Shown in pieces: positions 9,541-21,080 of a stretch of DNA of 64,000 bases. Position 1 is the first letter of the stretch; each line of letters starts with the position of its first letter. The stretch lies in contig CAMPQE020000054.1 in assembly GCA_946902985.2 (NCBI GenBank), positions 310,001 through 374,000 on the forward strand, given 5' to 3'. The DNA comes from Meconema thalassinum (Eukaryota > Arthropoda > Insecta > Orthoptera > Tettigoniidae). The translations under genes and the position numbers were made by a program. Below the pieces are notes generated by a model. The model was not told the DNA's origin, ran no database searches, and worked only from the letters and a program-made list of their open reading frames with translations.

Positions 9541-10262
9541 CATGTTAGCCGACACACCAGAGCAGTTGAATGAGTTTTTAAATGGTATGGATTCTGTCTT
9601 GAAAGAATTCATGATGAAACTTAATAAATGTAAAACAAAAATATTGGAATGCAGTCGAAAGAAATCAGAAACCCCGATGGATTTCTAATTGGCAGGTGAA
9701 CAACTAAAGGAAATAGGGGACTTCTGTTACTTGGGAAGCAAAATAACCAGTGATGGACGAAGGAAAGAGGATATAAAGAGTTGGCTAGCACAAGGAACGA
9801 AAGCATTACAACAGAAAAGGAATTTGTTGACATCGAATATAGATTAAGGTATTAGGAGGTCATTTTTGAAAGCCTTTGTCTTGACCGTGGGGCTCTAAGG
9901 GAGTGAAACTTGGTCTATTGGTGCAGCAGAGATTTGAAGCGCTTGAAATGTGGTGTTACAGGAGAATGATGAAGATCAAATGGGTAGATATGGTTACGAA
10001 TGAAGAGGTATTAAGACGAGTGTTAGAGGTGAGATGTTTCTGGCATCTGCTAATGAAGTGAAGAGATAGGTTGGTAGGACTCATACTAAGACACCCAGGA
10101 AGAGCAACCTTAGTTATGGAAGGAAGAGTCGAGGATTAGAACTGTAGGGGTAGACCAAGGTTAGAATAAGTAGGGTTTGTTAGCTATGTAGAGATGAAAC
10201 GATTAGCTCAGGACGGGGAAGCATTGAGAGCTGCCTCAATCCAGTCGAAATATTGAAGATTC
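9541..10262 (+). pseudogene. LINE reverse transcriptase 3' fragment, degraded
   Basis: Translated with several frameshifts and stops, it reads as the region after the RT palm of an RTE-like LINE. It has Leu-Ala-Gly-Glu-Gln-Leu-Lys-Glu, then Tyr-Leu-Gly-Ser-Lys-Ile-Thr, a Leu-Leu-Thr-Ser-Asn-Ile segment, and a Gly-Ser-Glu-Thr-Trp-Ser motif near 9900. It is 5'-truncated and lacks the catalytic FADD box. The matching site in the right copy (about 60925-60945) has no insertion, so it arrived after the segmental duplication or was lost there. Confidence 0.7.
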
Positions 10263-10442
10263 AAATAACAAACAGATTACTGTAATTTCTTAAGGGGTCA
10301 GATCTCTTCCTAACCTTCATGGTATAATGGTGTGATTGCTTTGCACAACTGCCTGGAATATAAGGTATTCTGATATATTCCACTTGTCATAAAAAGTAAC
10401 TAAAAGGGCGGTGATCATTAAGACACGTTTTCCCCCGACGTG

Positions 10443-10450
10443 AATGGTTC
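10443..10450. repeat. 8-bp target-site duplication, left
   Basis: AATGGTTC directly precedes the 7.1-kb element and is repeated at 17587-17594. The empty site in the right copy reads AATGGTTT at 61101-61108. Confidence 0.75.
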
Positions 10451-11409
10451 CATGGGCGCCCATACGGGGGGGCAGGGGGGGCCATGGCCCCCCCCCTGGA
10501 TCCTTGAAAAATAAAACGATATGAATCAGACTGAGAACAAACATTTTTTTTTTTTGCAAAAGAGCTTACAGTATTCTAATTAATTTGTACTAAATATAAA
10601 TACTTCAGTTATTTAACATTCTGACAGGCCATACATTAAATAATGTATAGTGGCAGTGGGCGCATTAAGCCTGTCTGGCGCACCTCAGAAATCTGAATTT
10701 TAAAAATTACAATATTTGTTGAAGAATAGTTTTGCTTCAATTAGTGAAACACTCATTCGTTCTCTACATAGTCTATTACTTAATGGTGCTCGATCAGGCG
10801 CAATCTACCTCGCATATCACTTTTGCAACAACAGCAAATGTGTAGAAGGGTCATTGACAAACTGGCCGATATGGATTTGAATGTCATGTGGAAAGACGTA
10901 ACTTCTGTAAGGTAGTTGACGAATATGAGATAAGATCAGTAGCACCCACCGGAAGGTTAAAATCATCCTACATATTATGTCAGTTATGCAATATTTCTGG
11001 TGTGCTTTCGCTTTAAATTAGACACTTGGGTAATATTACAAAGGAATATTGTAATTTATATGCGCGTAGCCTACATTCCATTCGTGTGTATTGTGTTCAC
11101 TATGAACGGCCGCCTAAACTGTGTCTGTGTGCCGACAGTATTATTTATAAATTTTGTGTACTTCGTCCACGAATCTATTTATATTTAATTTAAAGGTAAG
11201 TAATGCAATCTTATCTTATTATATATATAATCCAAAAAGGAGATACTCACTCGTTATTCATCGTATCTTTGTAACCACAAGGGCTATGAAACTGAAATTT
11301 TGCATGTTGATTACTCTCAGTTTGTGGGTGCTGACTAAGAATTGTTCTTAGAATATTCAACCTTTAAGTGGGTCTGTTCGGCCATTTGGTACTCATGCAT
11401 GGGTTAATA

Positions 11410-11445
11410 TCGTGGGCGCCCTTAGGGGGCCTGGATTTCCGAGAA
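11410..11445. repeat. possible second copy of the element's left terminus
   Basis: GTGGGCGCCCTTAGGGGGCC and the following CTGGATTTCCGAG resemble the left end at 10451 (GGGCGCCCATA, G-run, CTGGATCC). It may mark a degraded related element inside the big insertion. Confidence 0.3.
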
Positions 11446-11583
11446 TGTTGAAATAAGATTGTTCATTGTCACACCGGTTTATTTCATAAATGGTAGTTAC
11501 AAATAGTCAACTGACAACTGTCACAATAACAAAATTCTGTAATGTTGCTGACGTAATATGTATTTACAATTGTTAAATAAAAA

Positions 11584-13916
11584 GAAGAGAGCCATAAAAT
11601 TACTTGGTACAGCAGGGATTTGACTAGGAAATCAGTGGTGGACTATATTCTATGCGGGAAGGAGACAAAGAAGAGTATCACGGATATAAGGGTAATACCT
11701 TCAGAAGCCCTGGACAGTGACCACCGTCTGCTGGTCGCCAAGGTGAGAAGACTGAAGGAAAAGAGGAGAACTGAGAACCAAGAAAGAAGAATAAGGACAT
11801 GGAAGCTGAAGGAGGATGGAAATAAGGAGAAGTTCCAGATATTAGTGAGGAACAAATTACCGAAGGATGATCCAAAAACAGGTGAAGAAGAATGGAATAG
11901 GTTCAAGGACGTGTTGGTAGAAGCAGCGGAAGTCGTGTGTGGCAGAACTAGTGGAAAGAAAAGGTGGAAGGAAACACCATGGTGGAACCCCAGAACTAAG
12001 GAAGCAGTGAAAAAGAAAAATGAAGCATTCAGGAAATGGTTCCAACAGAGGACAGACAGAACAAGAGAAGAATACCAAGAGCGGAAGAAAGAAGCAGGAG
12101 AAGTAGTGAAGGAAGAGAAAAAGAAATGGCTGGAGAAATGGACAGAAATGATGGAGGAGGACTGTGATGGCAGTAAGAAAGTGTTGTATGGAATGATAAA
12201 GGCAAAGAGAAGAGATACAGGGGAAAATGTCAGAATGGTGGACAGGAATGGAAAGGAGGTCGAAAATATGGAAGAAGTAAAGGTTATCTGGAGAGAATAC
12301 TTCAAGGAACTCCTAAATCCAACTAAAACCAGCGTAGTGGACATTTTGGAGGAAGAAACAGACAGTGACCAAGACATTTCAGAGAAGGAATTGACATGGA
12401 AAGAAGTGGAGGAAGCATTAAAGAAGATGAAAGGGGGAAAGGCACCGGGAATAGACGAAGTGAGTGTGGAGATGGTGAGAGCAGCAGGGGTGATAGGAAC
12501 ACAGTGGCTCTTTCGAGTAATGAAAGTGATATGGAGGGAGAAGAAAATACCAGAGGACTGGAAAAGAGGGATATTAATACCCATATTTAAAAAGGGAAGT
12601 AGGAAGGAATGCAAGAACTACAGGGGAATTACACTCATGTGCCACTGCGCCAAAATATTTGAGAAGGTACTGGAGAGAAGAATTCGGACAGAAGTTGAAG
12701 ATGGGCTGAGGGAAGAACAGTATGGATTCAGGCCAGGAAGGTCAACAGTTGACCTCATCTTTGCAGTAAGACAGCTACAAGAACACCATTATGAATATGG
12801 GAAAGATCTGGTGATGACCTTCTTGGATATTGAGAAAGCATATGATAGTATTAATAGAAACAAGGTATGGGAAGCAATGAGAGCAAAAGCAGTGAACAAG
12901 GAGACAGTGGCAAGAGTGAAAGCAATGTACGAGGGAAGCAAAAGCTGTGTAAAGGTGGGAAGAGAGAGAACGGAATGGTTTCAACTGGAGAGTGGTCTGA
13001 AACAGGGAAGTGCCCTCTCACCCCTGTTATTTATAGTGGTGATGGATGAAATCATACGAAAAGTGGTAAATAGCATTGGGGAAAGGAAAATGAAGGCAAT
13101 GTTGTTTGCTGATGACCTTCTGGTATGAGGAGAGGATGAGGAAGAAGTACAAGAGCAATTAGATGAGTGGGAGAAGGTAGTGTTATCATATGGGATGAAG
13201 TTCTCAGCACAAAAGAGTGAAGTGGTCATCACAACGAGGAAGAAGAACAGACTGGATATGGGCATAACACTTGGAGGACAGCAGTTGCAGAAAGTAGAAT
13301 GCTTCAAGTACTTGGGAAGCATAATTGAAGAAAAGGGAGGCAATAGGATGGAAATAAATGAGAGGGGAAGGTGTGCAGATGGATTTTTCAAGAGTGTTAG
13401 GGGGATGATATGGAATAAAGATGTACCACAAAAATGTAAAGGAATCATCTACAAGACCTACTTTGTGCCAATTTTGACATATGGTTCAGAAACATGGGTG
13501 ATGAAGGAAAGGGACAAGAATAACATACGAGCAGTGGAGATGAAGTTCCAGAGGAGTAGGGTAGGAGTGACAAGAATGGACAGAGTAAGGAATGAGAGAG
13601 TCAGGGAGATGGTAAGAGAGGAACCATTGCAAAATAGAATAGAGCGATCTAGGCTACAATGGTATGGACATGTGAGGAGGATGGAAGAGGAGAGGATACC
13701 GAAGATGATGTTTGGAATGGAAATGACGGGAAGGAGGCCAAGGGGAAGACCAAGGGACAGATGGACAAAAGGAGTTAAGAAGAGTGTGGAGGAAAGAGGA
13801 GTGTGCTGGGACACAGTAAATGACGAGAGATGGTGGATGGACAGGAAACGATGGAGAGGCTTATGTTCCAAGCAGACCCGACCAGCGGTTGGAAACTGCT
13901 CAAGATGATGATGATG
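11584..13916 (+). mobile_element. RTE-like LINE, 5'-truncated
   Basis: The insertion ends in a TGATGATGATGA simple tail followed by AAATAAAAA. The same nine bases AAATAAAAA stand at 11575-11583 before the 5' end, a candidate target-site duplication. It contains only the end of the endonuclease domain, the reverse transcriptase and the C-terminal domain. Because it sits in the 7.1-kb insertion that the right copy lacks, it may have arrived with that element or later. Confidence 0.75.
11593..13908 (+). pseudogene. LINE ORF2: endonuclease tail and reverse transcriptase, one nonsense codon
   Basis: The product would nick genomic DNA and copy LINE RNA at the nick. The sequence opens with the endonuclease end (Ser-Val-Val-Asp-Tyr-Ile-Leu, then Asp-Ser-Asp-His). 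The RT fingers and palm follow: Gly-Lys-Ala-Pro-Gly-Ile-Asp-Glu, then Ile-Phe-Lys-Lys-Gly-Ser, then Tyr-Gly-Phe-Arg-Pro-Gly-Arg-Ser, then Phe-Leu-Asp-Ile-Glu-Lys-Ala-Tyr-Asp, then Phe-Ala-Asp-Asp-Leu-Leu-Val. A single TGA at 13126-13128, in place of a probable Trp codon, follows the FADD box. The frame then stays open to the stop at 13906-13908 through the Tyr-Gly-Ser-Glu-Thr-Trp region. The 5' truncation and the stop make it inactive, but the lack of other lesions implies recent insertion. Confidence 0.9.
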
Positions 13917-13961
13917 AAATAAAAATATGGTTCTAATGATGCCATGCACTCTGTCACCAAT

Positions 13962-14010
13962 GGATGATGATGATAATTGATGTTTAAAGGGGCCTAATAT
14001 CTAGGTAAGC
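13962..14010 (-). repeat. LINE-type 3' tail, minus strand copy
   Basis: The minus strand reads CCTAGATATTAGGCCCCTTT followed by AAACATCAATTATCATCATC, the same tail motif as at 28229 and 61748. It lies only 45 bp after the end of the plus-strand LINE. Confidence 0.6.
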
Positions 14011-15484
14011 TCCAAATTTCAATACGGTTATGCCTAGTGTTAAATACCGTATGTTTCCCTATCACTATCTTGAGTGGCTACTACTTTTGCCACCTCACTT
14101 CGGCAGTGTCGATATGAAAAGCACGTTCTGGAGATATTTTTAGACATTGCAACATCGATAGCGTTTCTTAACTCCTAAAATAAGCTTTTCTGTGCTGACT
14201 AGTAAAACACTGGTCCTGTAAGGTCGTGCTTACAATATTGGATAATTTACTATATTCAGACCCGTATTGACGGGGGGACAAACTTGCAACTGCTAAGGCG
14301 GCAGGTTTTAGGGACGGAAAATATTCTGGAAAACTGTACAAAACTGCTTGGTCATTAAACGTCAAGTTGATTAAGTTTAGGCCCTCGACAAGAGAATATA
14401 CTTTGGCATTGTTGATTATTTAAGGACATAAATGAAAGGATCGCCTTAGTCACCTTGGTGTTCTTGCTGTTGATCTGACTTGAATGTGAAATTGTACCAA
14501 TGAGGAAATTCCAAACTTGGTACCGGTATTTAAATAATTGTTTTTGCACATTGGTTGTGTATGATATCAGTTAAAATTTAATCTACATTCTTTGTATTAT
14601 TTTTTTAATTTGTAATTTTAGCAAACGCATATTTATAGCGTATGCCACTCATAGTTAAATACACACTCAGGCGAAGAATCAGCCTCATATGTTATGGAAA
14701 CTTTGTAACTGCTCGGCTTCACTGGTTGCGTGAGGGTTAAACACCTGTACGGTATGAGTAACAGCAATAAACATTCACTCTTAACTACACCTCATAAATA
14801 AAAGCACTATAGATTTGGTAAAATGTACAATATATTCTGATACCAGACATGAAATACACTTCGCACGATCCTCGTCATACAGACTATCTAAAACTCCCTA
14901 TCATATTCACACAGGCACACTTATGACATATTGATGACCCTCGGAAATAATGATGACTGGTACTTACAGGCGTTGACTTCAGCTGTGACGACTTAACTCT
15001 ACTGATTCGAGGGTTAGTTGCTCCCAGAGAATCACTCCTACTTACTCGCAGCACAATTACTATATATTTCACACGCAAGCCTCTCAACTATGACTATTAT
15101 GTACATTATTACTTTGATGGTCAGCATCCAACGATTTATCTAGTTTCGTTGATCTGATTATACAAAGATGCTTTAAATCCGTGTGTTGGATTATCGCATC
15201 TAGTTCGCTCCTGAGTTTACTAATACATATTTTACTAGTATTTGTCGTATAACAATTTACCGCTATGGTCTCAGAATTTCGGTAAACAGACGTTAGTTTA
15301 CAATACTTCATGCGATTCGAGACAAACAATCTAGACTTATTGTTTGAAACTAGGCTCATAATTCCCTTGAGAATGTATAGCCAGCAACTCAGTAATTGCA
15401 CATCGAACACCAACTTGTGATCGTCTGAAATACCTTCCTTCTCCACCAAAAACACACAAGTCCAAAATACAAGTTCCACTCCCT
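14011..15484. other. interior of 7.1-kb element, nothing recognised
   Basis: AT-rich sequence. A 142-codon minus-strand reading frame at 15084-15512 shows no motif that I know and overlaps a tandem repeat, so I do not call it a gene. Confidence 0.4.
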
Positions 15485-15611
15485 CACGGAGTCTTCCAAG
15501 AATACGAACCACTCCACACGGAGTCCAAAGGATGAGTACACCGCCCTACACGCGGTCCAAAGATTGAGTACTACTCCCCACGGAGTCCTAAGAATGAGTC
15601 GCTCTCACAGC
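15485..15611. repeat. tandem repeat, about 32 bp x 4
   Basis: Four degenerate units start with CACGGAGTC or CACGCGGTCC at 15485, 15517, 15549 and 15579. Each contains a motif like CCAAAGATTGAGTAC. The role is unknown. It could be part of an LTR or an internal repeat of the surrounding element. Confidence 0.7.
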
Positions 15612-17586
15612 TTCGTCAAGTCCTAATAACATTCATCTCCCCTCCACAAATCACTGGCCTACCTGGCTTCCCTCACGGGACCAGCCAATCAAAACAAAAC
15701 ATTACCATATAAGGAGTGCCTTCTTGGTCTTCAAAATACCCTAGACACACCCCTAGCACAGGGTTGCCAAGCCTCCTACCTGCATGAGTCATCATGCACT
15801 TGAGCTTGCGAGAGAAAAACCCAGGCGACAACAAGCCTACTTCCTGGTTCTTGCACACAATTCCAGACTCTCTGACTGAAGATTATTCCAATGTTAAAAT
15901 ATTCACATACAACTAGACTCAGATCCTGCCAATTACAATCCCTTAAAACCTAAACAAATTAATCGGAAATAAATCACATAATATTATACACTTCATTACA
16001 TAATTATAAAACACAAAAAGGCATCAAATAAAAATATGTGGACGATTATGAAAATCGTACGTCCCGAAAGTAAGGGTTCGATCCCTTGTGACCTGGGAAG
16101 GTTACAACTTTAATAAATCTGCATATTCCAAGTCGGGGGCAGCAACGTAAATCCATCGTGGCATGCATTGTAAGAAAGGACAGAATGTTGTAATTTGATC
16201 TTTAAGCCCATCTGAGTAGTTGAGTACCTCAATTTAAGCTCCACGATGACGACTGGTTACCTACATATTCGAAATTTGTTTGCCGACGCTGACAGCAGCC
16301 ATCCCTAGTAGGCCTATGATATTTTCAACACTACCTTCAGGGAAATACCACGTACGTATCATGTTTCATGTTCCGGGGCACTCATCTCAAAACTACGCTA
16401 TCGGTACTCTGAAATAACATTACATATACACACTCGCCTAATGACACGTTATAACATAAACCAGAATTTCACTCACAGTCAAGTACAAGGGATGAAGTTT
16501 AAACCTGTTTGCATTTACAACAATGCCAGTTATGGAATATAAAAAGGTTAATTTTCCCCTCTTCAAGGGTAGCCTTAACACACATAAATTTAAAAACTCA
16601 AAAAGTATTTGTATTAGATTGGTTAGACAGTATATTTTTTACGTCACAGGTACAATAATACGGCGAAATATACCACTTGTTATTTTATAAAACTCAACGG
16701 AATTGTACGATATCTGTTAGTTTTATTTTATCGTATATTATTTTCATAAACAGAGAAAATCTTGAGCATAAGGCTCAATTACAAATTGAAAGAAGTGGTA
16801 TGTTTACGTTCGTATCACCATTCCTGTTTCACAATTCCTCATGTTTCAGTCGAGAATGCGAATAATGGTATTAAGAAGTAAGTGATATAGTGGTTTTTAT
16901 CCATTTTATTTAGTGGTTATTAATAATCGGGCGAAATATATTTTATTGACAAAACTAATTTTTACTAAAACCATAGGCTCGAGTTTATCAGTTCGTTAAC
17001 TACAAGTGTTTCATGATTCTAGTAAGAGCAATGCGAAGTATTTCCGATTGGTTGTTTAGAAGAGGAAAGACGTGACGATCTGCTGTAATGGCCAGTACTA
17101 ACTAGATAACGTAGCCTACCGTATTTGGAAACAGTGCTATTTAAATAATTGTGTGATTCAGATGTTGGGATATTTCCACAGTTTAACTTAGTGATTTGGG
17201 ATCATGTGAAAATATATCCAGTTATTTGGAAAGTTGGCGAACTGGATTAACGATACCATTTTAATGAACTACGGTACTTGATTTTTATTTTTGTCGATAC
17301 CACTAGTTTTTTCCTGTTTTCAAGAACTGAACATTACGACGTTGAATCACGAAGAAAAGCGAACGTTAACGGACAAAAACTCAAAGAAAACATTCCTCCC
17401 AAACTTGCCACAAAGTAGCCAATGGTTTCAGATCAGTCAAATAATGAGTATCACGAAGACGAAGTAAGTAAGAAATGAAACTTTTTTTTGTGTGTGTGTG
17501 TGGGGGGGGGGGGGGGTGACAGGGAGGCAATGAAACAAAAATATTTACTTGGCCCCCCTCTGGAAAAAATCCTATGGGCGCCCATG
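15612..17586. other. interior and right end of 7.1-kb element
   Basis: This is mostly AT-rich with no convincing reading frame. A tRNA-like box B (GGGTTCGATCCC) is at 16073-16087. A (TG)n tract joins a run of about 15 G at 17490-17516, which may be unreliable in assembly. Confidence 0.4.
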
Positions 17587-18221
17587 AATGGTTCTGGTTG
17601 GCTACGACGTGATTTAGAACCAGTGATATCGGGAACATTTTCTCCATGATGCAATGCTTCTACACTTCCTTTAAGTTAATGTGTTAAATAATTGCTCTGC
17701 TTTGAATCTGATACTGATTTCTTCCCTATTGCACTTGTTAATATGTTTACAAAACACAGCTGCCTCCTCCTCGTCAACTATTAGATGATATTATTACTGC
17801 AATCTGGCCGCCACGGCCTTCAGTAACGAAGATACGCTGCACAACAGTTGTATAGAATAGTATCTCACTTTTTTAGCTCTGATATTGAGCATTGCAATTT
17901 GCAGCACGATTTCACATAGCACGACGACTGACAGTTCGCAAGTGTTTTATTAATTTACCAAAAAGTGTATGAAATATTTGACGCTTTACTAGCGTATTCC
18001 GCACTGGCAAATAAATGTTCTCCACCGAATTATATATGATTTCAATAAATGTTTACATCTTTCAGTACCACGCGGTCCAATGCACAAATCTCCGCACTCA
18101 CGCTCTTTAGCTTTCGACAAGCACTGTACAGTAATAAATACGCGTTTCTGGCTTCTTCCCTCTGCGACAGTCAGATTGCTCCGACACCATGTCCTTCTAC
18201 ATCATTCCAAATATTTGTTAC

Positions 18222-18285
18222 TAGCGCCGATAACATAGATGTTAGGCCCCTTAAAGCAACATTTATCCTCGCCATGTGTATTACT
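18222..18285 (+). repeat. LINE/SINE 3' tail, left duplication copy
   Basis: GCGCCGATAACATAGATGTT followed by AGGCCCCTTAAAGCAACA is the shared tail motif. The equivalent in the right copy is at 61741-61800, so this insertion is older than the duplication. Confidence 0.6.
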
Positions 18286-18652
18286 CCCATATAGAATAGT
18301 GTCTAATATCATGCAGTAAGTTCCCACCACGTGTATTGTGTTGTTTATGCCTACTATTATTTAAATATTTATTTCTATCTCTTGAGTCTGATGAAGTTCA
18401 CAGCTCACTCGATCCTTCCACAGCCCTCTCAATGATCTTTCTCCGTGCAATATCGCAGCTTGCAATCTCTGCGTATAATTTGATGTAACGTGGTCTGACG
18501 TGGAATTCAGATATAGGCGAACTTTTCTATCAACTGGACGGGGACAGTAAGTTGTGCCCGTATTGATCCGATATACCGAAGAGATCCCTTCTCCAGCAAA
18601 CACACATGGATTTGAGCTGGTCCCAACACGAGACCGTTACTCTCAGGTTTTG

Positions 18653-19123
18653 GGTGTGGTTATTTGTTTATCTAGTTACATTGCTCCTATCTGCGGCAGT
18701 AGATGCCTAATCCCCTGTCGTTCCACAACGATCAGTAACATCTGACGAAGAAACCAGAATAAAATTAATAAGTTACGATGGAACCACATCCACCAATTAT
18801 ATTAATTAAATGTAATCCCGCTAGCCAAAGTATCCTACAAAACGTCGCGTCTGAAACTCATTCCTAAGCTGTACAAGAAGCAACTGACGTACAAAGAAAA
18901 TATGTACAATAATAAACATGATCTCGACTGGGTTGTTGTAATGTTGACAGCTCATCTGTTCCTTCAGAAAATCGTCTCACAATCAGTGATGTCTCATATT
19001 TCTTATCTAGGTCTTGTATGTCACATTGTGTTTGGATGGTATTCAAAATGATGGAACACTCTGTATGATTTATTTCCTCCTATGTAATGGAACGTGTTTG
19101 TAAAACAAGTAATTTCTCTGCAG
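18653..19123. other. unique sequence between duplication end and exon 3
   Basis: Similarity to the right copy stops near 18652 after GTTACTCTCAGGTTTTGGG. Nothing else is recognised before the exon. Confidence 0.4.
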
Positions 19124-19240
19124 GATGATACTGATCTGACTGAGGATATCAAGATAGAAGAATGTTCGATACCAGAGCTTGTTCCACGAAGGGAGGAAAT
19201 AGAAAGTCCTTCATTAGTGAGTGATGGAGATTTGAAAGAT
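19124..19240 (+). CDS. exon 3 of the zinc-finger-type regulator
   Basis: Acceptor TTTCTCTGCAG ends at 19123 and a consensus donor GTAAGT starts at 19241. The exon is 117 nt, 39 codons, phase 0 at both ends. The peptide is acidic (Asp-Asp-Thr-Asp-Leu-Thr-Glu-Asp) with an Ile-Lys-Ile-Glu-Glu motif and several Ser-Pro type sites, in keeping with exons 1A and 2A. It would join exon 2A in frame over a 10.6-kb intron that has been inflated by the 7.1-kb insertion. I found no second copy in the right duplication, whose similarity ends before it. Confidence 0.55.
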
Positions 19241-20701
19241 GTAAGTACCTTATTGGGTTACTACTTGTTGCACCTTATAAGATACATCTCCTGATCGCCA
19301 CCTTCCTCTCACCATTGCATTTAGGGGAATACAAAATTGTGTATTCAGACCGTTCTGATGACAGATGGAAGCTTTCTGTTGTTAGTTTGGGTTTGGTACA
19401 GAAGGTAAAAGTCGTGCAGAAGATTGCCTGCTGCTGGCTTAATAATAAAGATAATAATGATAACTAGGACACATGAAATTTGCTTTCCCGAAATTGTACT
19501 TGAAATGATACGGGGGAGGAAATGTGATAAATATTCCTTCAGATCCTCTCCCCACTACTATAATACATGAGAAATGATCGGTGACAACTGTTAATTATTT
19601 ATAAGAGGGAGAATGATAAACATATCATATCATTTACCGTGCATTAATCTCAAATGTCAAGCTATGGCTATTAACCACCTTATGCACTTAGTATAAGTAC
19701 AAATATTGCGAGATGAGTCTTCAAGAACAAACATAATCTGAATACTGAATATTGAATATCAGATCTATCGAAATCCTATCAAACGAACGTATTGCTTCTA
19801 TCACCGATTATATCTAACGCTCATCAAAATCAAACGTCGACAAACCTGTAGGGAAAAGCATGGCACAAAATCAAACTAATGAAAAATCTTACTCGAAATA
19901 CTCGAGTATTCTGATTATTTACACGAGCCTCGACTCGAACCTGTAACCCTTCACTCTACAATGGTTGATCTGCATGTGTGGATAGACCGATGAACCAGGA
20001 TCTCATAATCTATAAATGGGTTTTAAAATAACGTTCCCGTCCAATATATGACATACAATTGAAAAGTCTACCTCGAAGTAAATGATTTCACCAATTCTAA
20101 ATTCGATCAAGTAACATACCCTTCTAGTGAACTATACTGAACAATCAAAGTCGAAACTGCAAATCCACAAATCTTATCTGAACTGGAAACACATAGGGGA
20201 AAGAACTTCCCTTGCTAACAATCAGCTGATCCGATGTTAACGACCACTCAAATATTGAACTTAATAATGCCTCAGTAAGCCTCAAATATCAAACTCAATA
20301 TATATTACCAACACATCTGTTAAGTTCAGGATGATAAGTGTGATTCATTTCTCGCTGAGGCTCCAAGATCACATGTATCTCCGTTGAACAATCAAAATGC
20401 CATTGTATGTGGTTATGCATGTAATTTGTATATCTAAGTGAAAACCCAACTCACTCAAAACTCAACATAAACAATTTGGTTCTCATGGCCTCGCAGATAG
20501 AGTCTCTCACTGGCCTATGGCGAATATTCACATATTATGGGTGTACCTGCCTCGAAGAGGCATCATTATGCTCCGATGATTATCACAAATTATGGGCGGT
20601 AAGTGGCTACACCTGTCGCCACTCGTCGATATACACTTATCACATGGCTAAACTTAAAATGGCGAATTACTCACACATTATAAACCTTACCTTTAAAACC
20701 A
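19241..20701. other. intron-like AT-rich DNA
   Basis: Nothing coding was recognised. A weak tRNA-like minus-strand segment with box B GGTTCGAGTCG lies at about 19925-20005. Confidence 0.4.
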
Positions 20702-21080
20702 CTAATAATAATAATAATAATAAATACAGCCCTTTAATCTCCTAAGGGCAATGGCCTCCTGTCTAGGCAGGGATTTTGCTCCATTACACTCATTAGGTGA
20801 GCAGTCCTAAAGAGTAGTGAGGCACCTAGTGGTGCACTTTTCTGGCATGTTAGTCTCTGTTCTTGAATGTTCTTATAGCTATTGATATACCTAATCTAGT
20901 TACAGTATTGTCTATGTTCTGTATTCTTGTTCTTATATCTAATATTTGCAAAATTGTTAATGTTTCTAGCACGTTCACTTTGTTTTAGTACAGTTTTAAA
21001 TGTCCTCAATACATAATCGCTATTGTATTTAAGGGTTCACTATGTTGCACTAAGTTGCTCCTTGCCTTTCCTCGCATATA

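Larger units (their letters stand above)
10451..17586. mobile_element. 7.1-kb TIR element or composite insertion (hAT-like ends)
   Basis: The left end reads CATGGGCGCCCATACGG and the right end, on the opposite strand, CATGGGCGCCCATAGG. It is flanked by the 8-bp duplication AATGGTTC, and the paralogous site at 61101 is uninterrupted. Eight-base duplications and CA-starting ends fit hAT elements. The interior is mostly unrecognised AT-rich DNA plus a nested LINE (11584-13916), so no transposase is visible. The ends contain a 12-bp palindrome (ATGGGCGCCCAT). Whether the whole 7.1 kb moved as one unit is inference. Confidence 0.6.
4840..18652. repeat. segmental duplication, left copy (main part)
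   Basis: Collinear blocks match the right part of the window: about 4840-4935 with 51665-51760, 5090-5270 with 57963-58140, 7140-8500 with 58380-59753, 9340-9530 with 60730-60925, 10295-10450 with 60955-61108, and 17587-18652 with 61101-62252. Identity is high but with many indels. The H1 and R1 pieces at 1-733 extend the match leftward. The copies are separated by insertions listed elsewhere. Confidence 0.85.

Noticed and set aside
11643..12614. 323-codon frame on the minus strand
   Set aside because: It is the antisense shadow of the LINE reverse transcriptase, Ser/Phe-rich as expected from A/G-rich coding sequence read backwards.
15084..15512. 142-codon minus-strand frame as a gene
   Set aside because: No recognisable motif, it runs into a degenerate tandem repeat, and no start or splice context supports it.
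17490..17516. TG/G-run as a biological signal
   Set aside because: Simple sequence at the element's edge, likely slippage and possibly assembly error. There is no reason to assign a role.
18390..18440. Second hammerhead core beginning CTGATGA
   Set aside because: No stem II and no GAAA follow at the required distance. The same holds for CTGATGA at 19353 and 38253.
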